A stretch of DNA of 64,000 nucleotides from Cellulophaga omnivescoria (GTDB taxonomy: Bacteria > Bacteroidota > Bacteroidia > Flavobacteriales > Flavobacteriaceae). The notes under the pieces were generated by a model. That model saw nothing but the letters and a program-made list of their open reading frames with translations. It made no database searches and was not told where the DNA came from. A program made the translations under genes and the position numbers. The DNA is taken from NCBI RefSeq assembly GCF_001999725.1, contig NZ_MDDP01000034.1, forward strand, positions 62,001 through 126,000, written 5' to 3'. Positions 9,073 to 17,390 of this stretch are shown one piece after another (position 1 is the first letter of the stretch; each line of letters opens with the position of its first letter).

Positions 9073-9852
9073 ATGAACAAACTAGACATAAGAACCGTAA
9101 ACGTTGTACAGTATGTACAACCTTTACGAGAAGGTGGCTCTTTGCCTGCTATAGTTAAGGCAGATGATGATTTCCTTTATGTTTTAAAATTTAGAGGCGC
9201 TGGCCAAGGCACTAAAGCTCTAATTGCCGAGTTTATTGGTGGCGAGCTTGCACGTGCTATTGGACTAAAAGTACCAGAACTGGTGCTTGCAAACCTAGAC
9301 GACTCTTTTAGTAAAACAGAACCAGACGAAGAAATTCAGGATTTACTAAAATTTAGCGTTGGTCTAAACCTAGGATTACACTATTTATCTAGCGCTATAA
9401 CTTTTGATCCGTTAGTAACTACCGTAGATGCCAAAACCGCTTCTAAAGTGGTGCTATTAGATAGTATAATTAGCAATATAGACCGTACTGCAAAAAACAC
9501 CAACTTACTTATTTGGAACCAAGAATTGTGGATTATAGACAATGGTGCTAGCTTTTATTTTCATCATAACTGGCCTTTGTGGGAGAACCACCTAACCAGA
9601 ACTTTTCCGTTAATTAAAGACCACGTACTGCTACCGCAAGCAACAGAATTAGACTTTGCAAAACAAGAAATTACAAGTAAAATTACACCACAAGTTATAA
9701 AAAATATTACCAATAGCATACCAGAAGATTGGCTAATAAACCAAACCGATTCTTTAACTCCTGCGCAAATGAGAGCTGCTTACACCACATATTTAAATGC
9801 AAAATTGGGTATGGTAGATGCACTAATAAAAGAAGCTAAAGATGCAAGATAA
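9073..9852 (+). CDS. HipA-like kinase-fold protein (HipA_2 type)
   Basis: A 259-residue protein resembling the kinase core of HipA but much shorter and lacking the HipA N-terminal subdomain. Candidate active-site residues are all present. They are a glycine loop REGGSLPAIV (19-28), an ATP-binding Lys39 in YVLKF, Glu53 in the following helix, a catalytic loop NIDRTAKN with Asp137 and Asn142, and a metal-binding Asp156 in IIDNG. The kinase could therefore be active on an unknown substrate. No HipB-type helix-turn-helix antitoxin adjoins it. Instead the next gene, DUF3037, overlaps it by 11 nt, implying coupled translation and a functional pair. Confidence 0.8.
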   Translation: MNKLDIRTVNVVQYVQPLREGGSLPAIVKADDDFLYVLKFRGAGQGTKALIAEFIGGELARAIGLKVPELVLANLDDSFSKTEPDEEIQDLLKFSVGLNLGLHYLSSAITFDPLVTTVDAKTASKVVLLDSIISNIDRTAKNTNLLIWNQELWIIDNGASFYFHHNWPLWENHLTRTFPLIKDHVLLPQATELDFAKQEITSKITPQVIKNITNSIPEDWLINQTDSLTPAQMRAAYTTYLNAKLGMVDALIKEAKDAR

Positions 9853-10225
9853 AGTTACGTTTGAATATGCCGTTATACGCATTGTACCAAAAGTAGAACG
9901 CGAAGAATTTTTTAATATTGGCGTTATTTTATTTAGTAAACGAAAAAAATTTTTAGGCGTAAAATACCATATAGATCGCACTAAACTAGAGGCTTTTTGT
10001 AAGGAGCTAGATTATAATTTACTGCAAGATTACCTAAAAGCCTGGGAACTGGTTTGTAAAGGAGAACCGGCAGGTGGCCCAATTGGTAAGCTAGAACTAT
10101 CTGATAGATTTAGGTGGTTGGCAGCCTCTAGAAGTACCGTTATACAAAGCTCTAAAACACACCCTGGTTTGTGCAACAACCCAGAAGAAACCTTAGAAAA
10201 ATTATTTGCTACTTACGTACTGTAG
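9842..10225 (+). CDS. DUF3037 family protein
   Basis: A 127-residue cytosolic protein with the DUF3037 hallmarks: an N-terminal FEYAVIRIVPKVEREEFFNIGV followed by ILFSKRKKFLGVKY, and a C-terminal region with RFRWLAASRSTVIQSSKTHPG. The function of the family is unknown. Its start lies inside the HipA-like gene (11-nt overlap, different frame). Pairing of this family with short HipA-like kinases recurs in bacteria, which suggests it is the substrate, regulator or partner of the kinase. That role is inference. Confidence 0.82.
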   Translation: MQDKVTFEYAVIRIVPKVEREEFFNIGVILFSKRKKFLGVKYHIDRTKLEAFCKELDYNLLQDYLKAWELVCKGEPAGGPIGKLELSDRFRWLAASRSTVIQSSKTHPGLCNNPEETLEKLFATYVL

Positions 10226-10247
10226 CACCCAACAAAACCCTATAAAA

Positions 10248-10826
10248 ATGACTAACATTAAGCAACACACAAAAAGCATTTTTTTACTATTGGTAACGGC
10301 AGTTATAGTGCAGTCTTGCAATATAGAAACCACTTATGAGACAGTTAACGTTAAAAACAGATTTTCAGTTGTTTTACCTTCTTTTTTAACCAAAACCAAT
10401 GACTTAAATGATGATGCAAGCCTACAATACCAAAATGAAAGAAGAGAATTTTACATAGCAGTAATAGAAGAATCTTTTGAGGAAGTAGATACTGCTATTG
10501 AATATTATGAAAAAGAAGAAAATATAGGGTATAAAAATACGCTAGAAGATTATAAAAAAATGACACTAGACGATTATAAAACACAGCTTACAAACGCAGA
10601 AATGTTTAATACAAAAGACACCGTAGTTAATAATATGCAAGCAATTACCACGCATTTAAGAGGAACAATTAACGGCGTAGACATATTTTACTCTATAGGT
10701 ATTTTTAAAGGTAAAACAAGATATTACCAGGCAAACAGTTGGACGTTGGCAAGTAATGAAAATTTATATAAAGACGATTTAGATAAAATTATTTACTCTA
10801 TAAAAGAAGTAGAAGAAACAGAGTAA
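10248..10826 (+). CDS. lipoprotein, unknown function
   Basis: A 192-residue predicted lipoprotein when started at the ATG at 10248, which gives a clean signal peptide ending in the lipobox VIVQSC. An upstream in-frame TTG at 10206, inside the DUF3037 gene, would add 14 residues before the signal and is unlikely. The mature part is acidic, with alternating strands and helices (RFSVVLPSFLTKTNDL, EYYEKEENIGYKNTLEDYKK). It resembles the small lipoproteins thought to bind lipid or protein in the periplasm, but no family is recognised. A terminator follows. Confidence 0.74.
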   Translation: MTNIKQHTKSIFLLLVTAVIVQSCNIETTYETVNVKNRFSVVLPSFLTKTNDLNDDASLQYQNERREFYIAVIEESFEEVDTAIEYYEKEENIGYKNTLEDYKKMTLDDYKTQLTNAEMFNTKDTVVNNMQAITTHLRGTINGVDIFYSIGIFKGKTRYYQANSWTLASNENLYKDDLDKIIYSIKEVEETE

Positions 10827-10852
10827 CTTTTACCTTTTTACCATAAAAAACC

Positions 10853-10896
10853 AAGCCTTTACTATTTAGACAAACCTCTAAAAAGTAAAGGTTTTT
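10853..10896 (+). terminator. intrinsic terminator
   Basis: AAGCCTTTACT (10853-10863) pairs with AGTAAAGGTTT (10884-10894), with one G-U pair, and is followed by more T residues. It ends the HipA-like/DUF3037/lipoprotein run. Confidence 0.75.
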
Positions 10897-11064
10897 GTTT
10901 GTTTTAGAGCCACCTACAATGCTACACACAAATACACACCTACCAATTACCCTTAAAAAACTGCAAACTATACATTATTAAATACCAATTACGGAAATCT
11001 GTTTTTTTGATAAGGAGGAAGGGAGTAAATTGGGTTATTAAGTACTAATCATAAAGTTCTTGAC

Positions 11065-11661
11065 ATGAAAAAAACAATTATGTTAACCCTAATAAGCTTA
11101 ATATCAAGTCTTATGTTTTCTCAGAACATAAACCAATTATATACAAAAAAAGAAGACCTAATTCATAAAAGAAAATATCTAGTTCTAAAAAAGAAAACTA
11201 TTGAAAACCAAATAGATTCAATTAATAATAGTCTTCTTTTAATTGAAAACGAAATTGCAATACAAAACCAACTAGAGAATGCCACTAAAGCGTTACTAAA
11301 AAGAGATTCTAACTTGTTTAAACTTCCAAGTGAAAAAACAGAAATACTAGAAACTATAAACCAAAAAGAGCAGCTTTATCTAATAGAATATTATGAATAT
11401 GGTAAGTATTACAAAGCTATTTACAATAATAAAATTGGTTATGTAAAAGAAGATGATATTTTAAAAACTAAGTTAGTTAACTCATTAAAAAAGAAAACCA
11501 ATAATAACTCTTCTTCTCATTCCTCACAAAATAAATCTTCTTATTCAGACAGGCATAATTCACCTAAAAGTTATGTAACAAATATTTGTGGTGCTCTTAC
11601 TAAATCCGGTAATTATTGTAAAAGAAAAGTGAAAGGCGTAGGCCACTGCTACCAACATTAA
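11065..11661 (+). CDS. secreted coiled-coil protein with SH3-like segment and C-terminal Cys/His motif
   Basis: A 198-residue exported protein: signal peptide about 1-19 (cleavage near MFSQN), then a Lys/Glu/Asn-rich coiled coil (about 25-80). An SH3-like stretch with YYEYGKYYKAIYNNKIGYVKE lies at about 111-131, and a Ser/Asn/Lys-rich linker follows. The last 24 residues hold a C-x9-C-x9-C-x2-H motif with conserved TKSG and CKRK elements. That tail resembles the short Cys/His module (DUF5763-like) seen at the end of various Bacteroidota exported proteins and could bind metal. Overall function is unknown. It is monocistronic, about 240 bp after the previous gene. Confidence 0.72.
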   Translation: MKKTIMLTLISLISSLMFSQNINQLYTKKEDLIHKRKYLVLKKKTIENQIDSINNSLLLIENEIAIQNQLENATKALLKRDSNLFKLPSEKTEILETINQKEQLYLIEYYEYGKYYKAIYNNKIGYVKEDDILKTKLVNSLKKKTNNNSSSHSSQNKSSYSDRHNSPKSYVTNICGALTKSGNYCKRKVKGVGHCYQH

Positions 11662-11703
11662 AATTGCATCAACCAGAAAATTTCATATCTTTAAAAGAAA
11701 AAA

Positions 11704-12174
11704 ATGGCAAGTAACACAGAAATTAAATTATCATCTAACTGGACCAACCTTGGATTGTACTTGGGTACATTTGTAGTACTCATAATGATTCCAATTTTAG
11801 CAAAAGTTACCCAAGAGCAGGAGTTTCATATGGGTATGATTATAGCTGCTGCAGTATTTATAGCGTTAATTGGGTTTATTGTATACCAATTTATGTATAT
11901 ATGTGATGCGCGTGTTATTGGAGATAAACTTGTTTTAAAAAAGAAGTTTAGAGCTGCTAAACACTACCCTTTTGATAAAATAGGGTATCCAAAGTCTTTT
12001 CATTTAAAAAGATCTAAATACACCGTTGTAGAAATGCAAAACGAAGACAGAAGTCAAGAAAAATACCTTATAATGAACAATAGATCTTTACTTTCTTTTG
12101 AGACTAAAGACGCAGAACAAACTCTTATAGACCTAAGAAATATGGCAATGCGTAGTAAACAAACTAGTGTCTAA
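11704..12174 (+). CDS. two-helix membrane protein with PH-like cytosolic domain, unknown function
   Basis: A 156-residue protein with two membrane helices near the N-terminus (about 15-34 and 43-66) and a soluble C-terminal domain of about 85 residues. The C-terminal part has alternating strands (VIGDKLVLKKKF, KYTVVEMQNEDRSQEKYLIM), consistent with a bacterial PH-like fold. No specific function can be assigned. Its stop codon lies in the loop of a terminator hairpin, and the oxygenase gene converges on it 14 nt further on. Confidence 0.7.
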   Translation: MASNTEIKLSSNWTNLGLYLGTFVVLIMIPILAKVTQEQEFHMGMIIAAAVFIALIGFIVYQFMYICDARVIGDKLVLKKKFRAAKHYPFDKIGYPKSFHLKRSKYTVVEMQNEDRSQEKYLIMNNRSLLSFETKDAEQTLIDLRNMAMRSKQTSV

Positions 12175-12187
12175 ACACTAGCTTTTT
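12164..12187 (+). terminator. terminator hairpin overlapping a stop codon
   Basis: CTAGTGT (12164-12170) pairs with ACACTAG (12175-12181) around the 4-base loop CTAA, followed by CTTTTTATT. The TAA stop codon of the upstream gene is at 12172-12174, inside the loop and first stem base. Confidence 0.7.
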
Positions 12188-12188
12188 A

Positions 12189-12818
12189 TTACCCTAAAAA
12201 CTGCCCTAACTTAGCTGGGGTTTGCAACAACCAACCTGTTAGACTGTATCTGTTTTTATATGATTTTAGTACAGCGTGCGGTACAACATCACTCTTAAAC
12301 AACACACACCTACCTGCTAATGGCTCTACTAAAAACGAGCTATTATCTGGTTTAAAAATCTCCAACTCGCCACCATCACCTTTCTGCCAACCTTCATTTA
12401 AATACACAATAAAAGAAATGGTACGGTTATTTCTGTTTTTAAATTGGTCTAGATGTTTGGTATAATGTCCGCCAGGAGGATAGTTTGCAAAATGAAACTC
12501 GTACCCAGATAAACTTAAAAAACAATACCTATTAAATATCTGCACCGCTTGGTCTACAATTTTCCAAAAGGCAGTAATTTCAACATCTCTCTCTTTGTTT
12601 AACCAAAAAGTATGGTCTCCTCTAATTTCGGTATGTACCACGTTTTTATCTAGCGCACCAATACCAGCTTGTGCAAAATAATTTAGCTTAGATAAAAAGA
12701 ATTTTCTAACTTCTAAATACGTGCTTGTATCTAAAAAATCATCAATTACTACATAATCGTTACAAGAAAGCTCATCTACCCAGGAGAGCCACTTCTCTAT
12801 TTGTATTTCAGTATTCAA
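12189..12818 (-). CDS. 2OG-Fe(II) oxygenase (prolyl 4-hydroxylase type), TTG start
   Basis: A 209-residue oxygenase that would hydroxylate a protein or small molecule using 2-oxoglutarate and iron. The metal triad is complete: His122 and Asp124 (YTKHLDQF), then His181 (VVPHAVL), with the 2OG-binding Arg190 in KNRYSLTGW. Strands such as TISFIVYLNEGW fit the double-stranded beta-helix. The start must be the TTG at 12818. An in-frame TAA lies three codons upstream, no in-frame ATG exists near the N-terminus, and AGGAAA precedes the TTG. The target is unknown. Confidence 0.85.
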   Translation of the reverse strand: MNTEIQIEKWLSWVDELSCNDYVVIDDFLDTSTYLEVRKFFLSKLNYFAQAGIGALDKNVVHTEIRGDHTFWLNKERDVEITAFWKIVDQAVQIFNRYCFLSLSGYEFHFANYPPGGHYTKHLDQFKNRNNRTISFIVYLNEGWQKGDGGELEIFKPDNSSFLVEPLAGRCVLFKSDVVPHAVLKSYKNRYSLTGWLLQTPAKLGQFLG

Positions 12819-12837
12819 TTTCCTTTAAAAAAGGCGG

Positions 12838-12845
12838 CAAATATA
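12838..12845 (-). promoter_or_regulatory. probable -7 box of the 2OG oxygenase gene
   Basis: On the minus strand this reads TATATTTG, an exact TAnnTTTG match, 20 bases before the TTG start codon. Confidence 0.45.
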
Positions 12846-12921
12846 GATTAAAAAATAACACGTAAAACAAAGCTAAAAATGTTAAATTTAAAAAATAGTA
12901 CCTTTAAAGTAAAAAGCTAAT

Positions 12922-13296
12922 ATGAGTCTTAATTTAAAAGAAAAAGCAATTGCATTTTACAAAACTGCATATTTAGGAAATCCTAAAAAAGCGGTAGAAT
13001 TATATGTTGGTGAAGAGTACATACAGCACAACCCAGATGTTGAGAATGGTAAAGAGGGTTTTATAGCATATTTTGAGCGTATGCAAACAGAATACCCAAA
13101 CAAAACCATTGAGTTTGTTAGGGCTATAACAGAGGGTAATCTGGTGGCTTTGCACACGCACCAAACGTGGCCTGGTAATGATGAGTATGTTACTATGGAT
13201 TTTTTTAGATTTGACCAAAATGGTAAAATTATAGAGCATTGGGATGCCATACAACAAATACCAAAAACGTCTAAAAACAAAAATACTATGTACTAA
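12922..13296 (+). CDS. SnoaL-like (NTF2-fold) polyketide cyclase family protein
   Basis: A 124-residue protein of the SnoaL-like ester cyclase family: an N-terminal helix with FYKTAYLGNPKKAVELYVG, the motif YIQHNPDVENGKEGF, and the C-terminal block VTMDFFRFDQNGKIIEHWDAIQ. The conserved His in QHNP and the HWD triad line the pocket in related proteins. Such proteins in flavobacteria are stand-alone and have no established substrate. No polyketide genes are nearby, so a biosynthetic role is not supported. It is divergent from the oxygenase with about 100 bp between starts. Confidence 0.82.
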   Translation: MSLNLKEKAIAFYKTAYLGNPKKAVELYVGEEYIQHNPDVENGKEGFIAYFERMQTEYPNKTIEFVRAITEGNLVALHTHQTWPGNDEYVTMDFFRFDQNGKIIEHWDAIQQIPKTSKNKNTMY

Positions 13297-13429
13297 TGTG
13301 CATTATTTTATGTACAATAACTAAAAAAAACTATCTAAAAGTACTTTTACAAAAATAGCTCCGTTATAAGTTTTAACCAGTTTTAAGTGAATACTTAAAA
13401 CAAATAACCTTAACCAAATTTATAACCTT

Positions 13430-14098
13430 ATGGACGGAATTAGAGTACTCTTGCTAGTAGCAGGTGTTATTATTTTGCTTATCAATTTTTTTATTAACTC
13501 TGGAAACATTATTAAAATTGTTACCTATTGTTTTCAAACCAACTCTATTGCTAATTATTGGGACTTAATTTTTAAAAGTTGCTTTAGTGGACGCGCTATT
13601 ATTTCTTCAATAATTGGGCTAATTTTAGCCATCGTAATTTTTGTAATTATTGCGCCAATTATTTTAATTAGGAGTGCAATGGGCACAAAAAAAGTAAACA
13701 ACTTACTAGATGAAGGCTTGTTTTTTCAGTATCAAGATTTAAGCTTAGAAAAAGACAATCTTACTTTTAAAACCAACATTAACAACGAGCTATTTTTAAA
13801 TGTTCCGGAAATTAGTGTAACGGGCAAACTTAGGGTAGATGCTATTATTGCTATTAGCGAAATAACAAAGCAGTGCGAAGCCAAAGGATTTAAATGCGAG
13901 TATAAGGTAATGCACAAACTACCATTAGAGAATAAAGCTGAAGCATTAGTGCCTCTATTTTTAACTGTAGACAGTCAAGAAATTCCTACCTATTTTATTT
14001 ATACACCAACACACGTGCAGCAGTATAAAAAAATAAGAAACAAACTATATTCTGCTGGCTATAAAAAAACTATTTATTTTTCAACTATTCAATTTTAA
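13430..14098 (+). CDS. membrane protein with C-terminal soluble domain, unknown function
   Basis: A 222-residue protein with two long hydrophobic segments (about 4-24 and 55-82) and a soluble C-terminal domain of 120 residues. The second hydrophobic segment is rich in Ile and Val. The soluble part includes the acidic stretch LLDEGLFFQYQDLSLEKDN and ends in YKKTIYFSTIQF. No motif is recognised. The next gene starts 12 nt after the stop, so these two are likely an operon. Nothing nearby suggests a process. Confidence 0.7.
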   Translation: MDGIRVLLLVAGVIILLINFFINSGNIIKIVTYCFQTNSIANYWDLIFKSCFSGRAIISSIIGLILAIVIFVIIAPIILIRSAMGTKKVNNLLDEGLFFQYQDLSLEKDNLTFKTNINNELFLNVPEISVTGKLRVDAIIAISEITKQCEAKGFKCEYKVMHKLPLENKAEALVPLFLTVDSQEIPTYFIYTPTHVQQYKKIRNKLYSAGYKKTIYFSTIQF

Positions 14099-14110
14099 AA
14101 ACAACAACAA

Positions 14111-14959
14111 ATGACAAAAAAAGTTCTTATTTGTATAGCATTAGGGCTATGTAGTAAACTAATATTAGCGCAGGATATAAATTTATTTGTAAATGACATT
14201 AAAGAAGAACGACATTTAGATTCTGACAAAAGTTTTGTAGAATTAACCGCCTTAATTAAAGGTGTTAAAGTAGATGAATTTAACCAGGTAAAAATAAAGT
14301 CTATCACAAGCGCATCTGCAGATGATGGCAGTACTTTACAAAAAAAAGAAAGCTTTTTTGGAGATGATTATAGCAATAACAATGAATTAAAAATTAAACT
14401 TGAAGCCCCAACACGTAAAGCAATTAATTTAATAAATATTGAAGGCGTTCTAAAATACTTTAGCCCTACAGAAGCTAATGGCGGAAAAGTTATTGTTAAA
14501 AACCCGCTTAATTACTATAACAAAAACTTATTAAGCAAAAAGTATAAAGATGTTAAGGTTACTTTGGTAGACAAGGCGGCTTTAGATAAACTAAAAGAAA
14601 AAGATGAAAAAGAATACCAAAAAAAGCTAAAAGAACTTAAAGAATCTGGCGTAATTGCAGAAGGTATGGCAGAAACTGTTGATGCTTTTAAGCAGTTTTT
14701 TGAAGGTTTTGGTGGCTTTGGCGAAAAAAATGCGTTGTCTTTTTACGTAGAGGATCCTAAGGAAAAAATTGTAGATATATTTATTTACAATGAAGAAGGT
14801 AAAAAAATGAATTATGGAAGTAGTAGGTATGGAGCTCACAAACTTAGCATAAGCTTAAAGGAAGAAGCACAGCCAAACTGGACTATAGAAATTTTAATAG
14901 AAAGCGAGCAAGCTTTAAAAGAACACACATTTAAAATAACAAGTGTTCTTTTACCATAA
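14111..14959 (+). CDS. exported protein of unknown function
   Basis: A 282-residue exported protein with a Sec signal peptide (about 1-21, cleavage after LILAQ or near it). The mature part starts with DINLFVNDIKEERHLD and has a Lys/Glu-rich helical segment (about 156-180, KLKEKDEKEYQKKLKELKES). A Gly/Phe-rich FFEGFGGFGEKN follows, then a C-terminal beta-rich domain with the basic-acidic KKMNYGSSRYGAHKLSISL. I do not recognise a family. It follows the membrane protein by 12 nt and converges with pbpC, sharing a hairpin that overlaps the pbpC stop. Confidence 0.7.
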   Translation: MTKKVLICIALGLCSKLILAQDINLFVNDIKEERHLDSDKSFVELTALIKGVKVDEFNQVKIKSITSASADDGSTLQKKESFFGDDYSNNNELKIKLEAPTRKAINLINIEGVLKYFSPTEANGGKVIVKNPLNYYNKNLLSKKYKDVKVTLVDKAALDKLKEKDEKEYQKKLKELKESGVIAEGMAETVDAFKQFFEGFGGFGEKNALSFYVEDPKEKIVDIFIYNEEGKKMNYGSSRYGAHKLSISLKEEAQPNWTIEILIESEQALKEHTFKITSVLLP

Positions 14960-14969
14960 AATATAATTT

Positions 14970-15007
14970 AATACTAGGGTAGTTATAGTTACAGCTACTC
15001 TAGTATT
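14970..15007. terminator. hairpin between convergent genes, overlapping the pbpC 3' end
   Basis: AATACTAGGGTAG (14970-14982) pairs with CTACTCTAGTATT (14995-15007) over 13 bases with one G-U pair on the plus strand. The right arm is the last codons of pbpC. There is no long T-run on either side, so termination efficiency is uncertain. Confidence 0.5.
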
Positions 15008-17367
15008 GTTATCCAAATAACAGCATCATTACCAACCTCATCTACAACGGTAATTTTATGCACACCAGGTTTTGGCAAAATAGCTATTTCATGAAAGGTA
15101 TCTGTTTGTTTTACAAACCTATCATCTACATACCAAAATACTTTTGTTTTAGATTTAGAGTGTGCTATTTTTAAAACCAGCTCATTGGTTTCGCCATCAA
15201 AGTTTTTTGGTAGAGTAATTTTTGCTCCACTTTTAGGATAAATAAACTCCATTACCCTTGCATTTTCAGTTTTACAGTCGTTTCTAAAATCTGGTAATGT
15301 TTTGTACGTAACGTTGGTTTTTTTGTAGTAAAACTCTTGTATAGGAGGCAAAACAAACCAAGGCTTGGTTACCATATTCTCTAACAACTCACATGAAGTA
15401 TTAACCTGAAACTGCTGCTTGGCATCTAAATGCACTAATTTATGGTAAGGGCAAGCCTCTACATAATTTTGTTTAGCAGGTATACTTATTTTTTTTATTG
15501 GGCAATTTGGTGTTGCTAAGTAGCCGCTATTACTACATACATCTATTTCTGTAAACTCATCCAAAGGTTTTAAAAACCAACTTGTTTTAGGTAAAACATT
15601 AAAAACGTCAAATAAAATTGGTGCTGCACTGGTAACACCTGTTACATTTGGTCTACCTTCACCATCTGCATTACCAACCCAAACACCAACCACGTAATTT
15701 TTAGTTGCTCCAATTGCCCACGCATCTTTATTACCAAAACTAGTACCTGTTTTCCAAGCAATTGGTTTAGACGAGTCATAAAACTCCCAAGACTCCTGTC
15801 CTTCTGGTCGGTTTACCTCTTTCATTGCTTCAAAAGTAAGATACATACTTGCTGCATCAAAAATTGTTTTTTCTGTAGATTTTTTTCCAAAATCTACAGT
15901 TTCGTTTGCTTTTAAAACTGGTTCTGCAAATTCATTTGTAAAATACTCGCTAGATGTTGTATTAAAATGGTTTACCGTAGATGCCATAGATGCATAAGTT
16001 TTACACAAGTCCCAAAGGCTACTTTCTGCACCTCCTAAAATTAATGTTAACCCGTAATGATCTGCAGATTTGTTAATACCTTTTAGATGAAACAGATTTA
16101 ACTGGTCTCTAAATTTTTGCAATCCGTATGATTGTAACAACCTAACAGCTGGTATATTTAGTGATCTTGCTAATGCCTTTTTAGCCTCTACAGCGCCACT
16201 AAAGTCTTCATTAAAATTTTGAGGTGTGTACCCAGCAATTTGTGTAGGTATATCTGCAACCAACATATTGGGTAATAGCTCACCAGCATCTAACATTGCG
16301 GTATACAATAATGGTTTTATGGTACTGCCCGTACTGCGGTTTGCTTGTACCATATCTACATCTTTTTGATGACTTTTATCTGTTTTTGTATTACCTACAT
16401 ACGCCAAAACTTTACGTGTATTAACGTCTAAAACTAGAACAGCTGCATTATAAACTTCATTCTGTTTTAAGTGTAAGTAGTGTTTTTGTACCACTGCATT
16501 TACACTTTCTTGTAAAGGAGCTTTTATACTACTTACAATACGCTCTCCTTTATGTTTTTTGGATAAGTGCGTAACCAAATGTTGTGCATTTTGTGGTAAT
16601 GCATACGGCTTTTGTGGCAGCTCTTCTAGCAGGGCTAAATTGTAGGTAGTTTTATTTATAATGCCTTTATCTAAAAGTTTACGTAATAAAGCATTTCTTT
16701 TAACTAATAAACGCTGTTGGTTTTTACCTGGATATATTAAACTAGGTGCGTTTGGTAAAACAGCTAGTGTTGCAGTTTCTGCCCAAGATAGTTGATGCGA
16801 TTTTAACCCAAAATAACGCCAAGATGCAACCTCTAAGCCCACAACGTTACCGCCATAAGGTGCATTACTAGCATACATTTTTAGTATTTCTTCTTTGCTA
16901 TACCTAAACTCTAGGCGTGTTGCCCATATAAGCTCTATAAATTTTTCTGCATAAGACCTGCTTTTGCCTTTACGCGCTAAACGTATTACTTGTTGTGTTA
17001 TGGTGCTACCACCACGTACTGTTTTACCTGCTTTTATATTTTGCCCAACAGCTTTAGCTATAGAAACAGGATTAAAACCAAAATGCTTGTAAAAGTGTGC
17101 ATCTTCAAACTGTAGTAAACAATGCTCAAATTTTTTAGGTATACTATCTACTTTAGGAAAACGCCACTGACCATCGCTAGCAATTTGGGCTCCTAAAAGC
17201 ATCCCTTCTTCACTTTCTACAACAGTAGCTGTTGGCACATTAAATAGTTGTTTTGGCAAGCAAAAATAATACGCAATAAGTAGTACTGTTACTACTATGC
17301 TTTTTTTAGGGTTGTTGCGTAAAAATTTACCAATTACCGTATTTTTAAGTTTGCTTACAAAACCCAT
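14995..17367 (-). CDS. pbpC: penicillin-binding protein 1C (bifunctional transglycosylase/transpeptidase)
   Basis: A 790-residue class A PBP anchored by one N-terminal helix (about 22-41). The glycosyltransferase domain has the catalytic ED at 88-89 in FEDAHFYKHFG, GGSTITQQ at 119-126 and RLEFRYSKEEILKMY near 151-165. The transpeptidase domain has SxxK at Ser348-Lys351 (STGSTIKP), SLN in the second motif and KTGTS in the third (WKTGTSFGNKDAW). A C-terminal BiPBP_C-type beta domain follows. PbpC is classically paired with an alpha-2-macroglobulin; here that gene lies 1.6 kb upstream on the same strand. Confidence 0.95.
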   Translation of the reverse strand: MGFVSKLKNTVIGKFLRNNPKKSIVVTVLLIAYYFCLPKQLFNVPTATVVESEEGMLLGAQIASDGQWRFPKVDSIPKKFEHCLLQFEDAHFYKHFGFNPVSIAKAVGQNIKAGKTVRGGSTITQQVIRLARKGKSRSYAEKFIELIWATRLEFRYSKEEILKMYASNAPYGGNVVGLEVASWRYFGLKSHQLSWAETATLAVLPNAPSLIYPGKNQQRLLVKRNALLRKLLDKGIINKTTYNLALLEELPQKPYALPQNAQHLVTHLSKKHKGERIVSSIKAPLQESVNAVVQKHYLHLKQNEVYNAAVLVLDVNTRKVLAYVGNTKTDKSHQKDVDMVQANRSTGSTIKPLLYTAMLDAGELLPNMLVADIPTQIAGYTPQNFNEDFSGAVEAKKALARSLNIPAVRLLQSYGLQKFRDQLNLFHLKGINKSADHYGLTLILGGAESSLWDLCKTYASMASTVNHFNTTSSEYFTNEFAEPVLKANETVDFGKKSTEKTIFDAASMYLTFEAMKEVNRPEGQESWEFYDSSKPIAWKTGTSFGNKDAWAIGATKNYVVGVWVGNADGEGRPNVTGVTSAAPILFDVFNVLPKTSWFLKPLDEFTEIDVCSNSGYLATPNCPIKKISIPAKQNYVEACPYHKLVHLDAKQQFQVNTSCELLENMVTKPWFVLPPIQEFYYKKTNVTYKTLPDFRNDCKTENARVMEFIYPKSGAKITLPKNFDGETNELVLKIAHSKSKTKVFWYVDDRFVKQTDTFHEIAILPKPGVHKITVVDEVGNDAVIWITILE

Positions 17368-17390
17368 ATTAAAACTACATTTTACTATTT

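Noticed and set aside
9073-10225. Classical hipBA toxin-antitoxin module
   Set aside because: There is no HipB-type DNA-binding gene next to the kinase and the kinase is much shorter than HipA, so I describe it as a HipA-like pair only.
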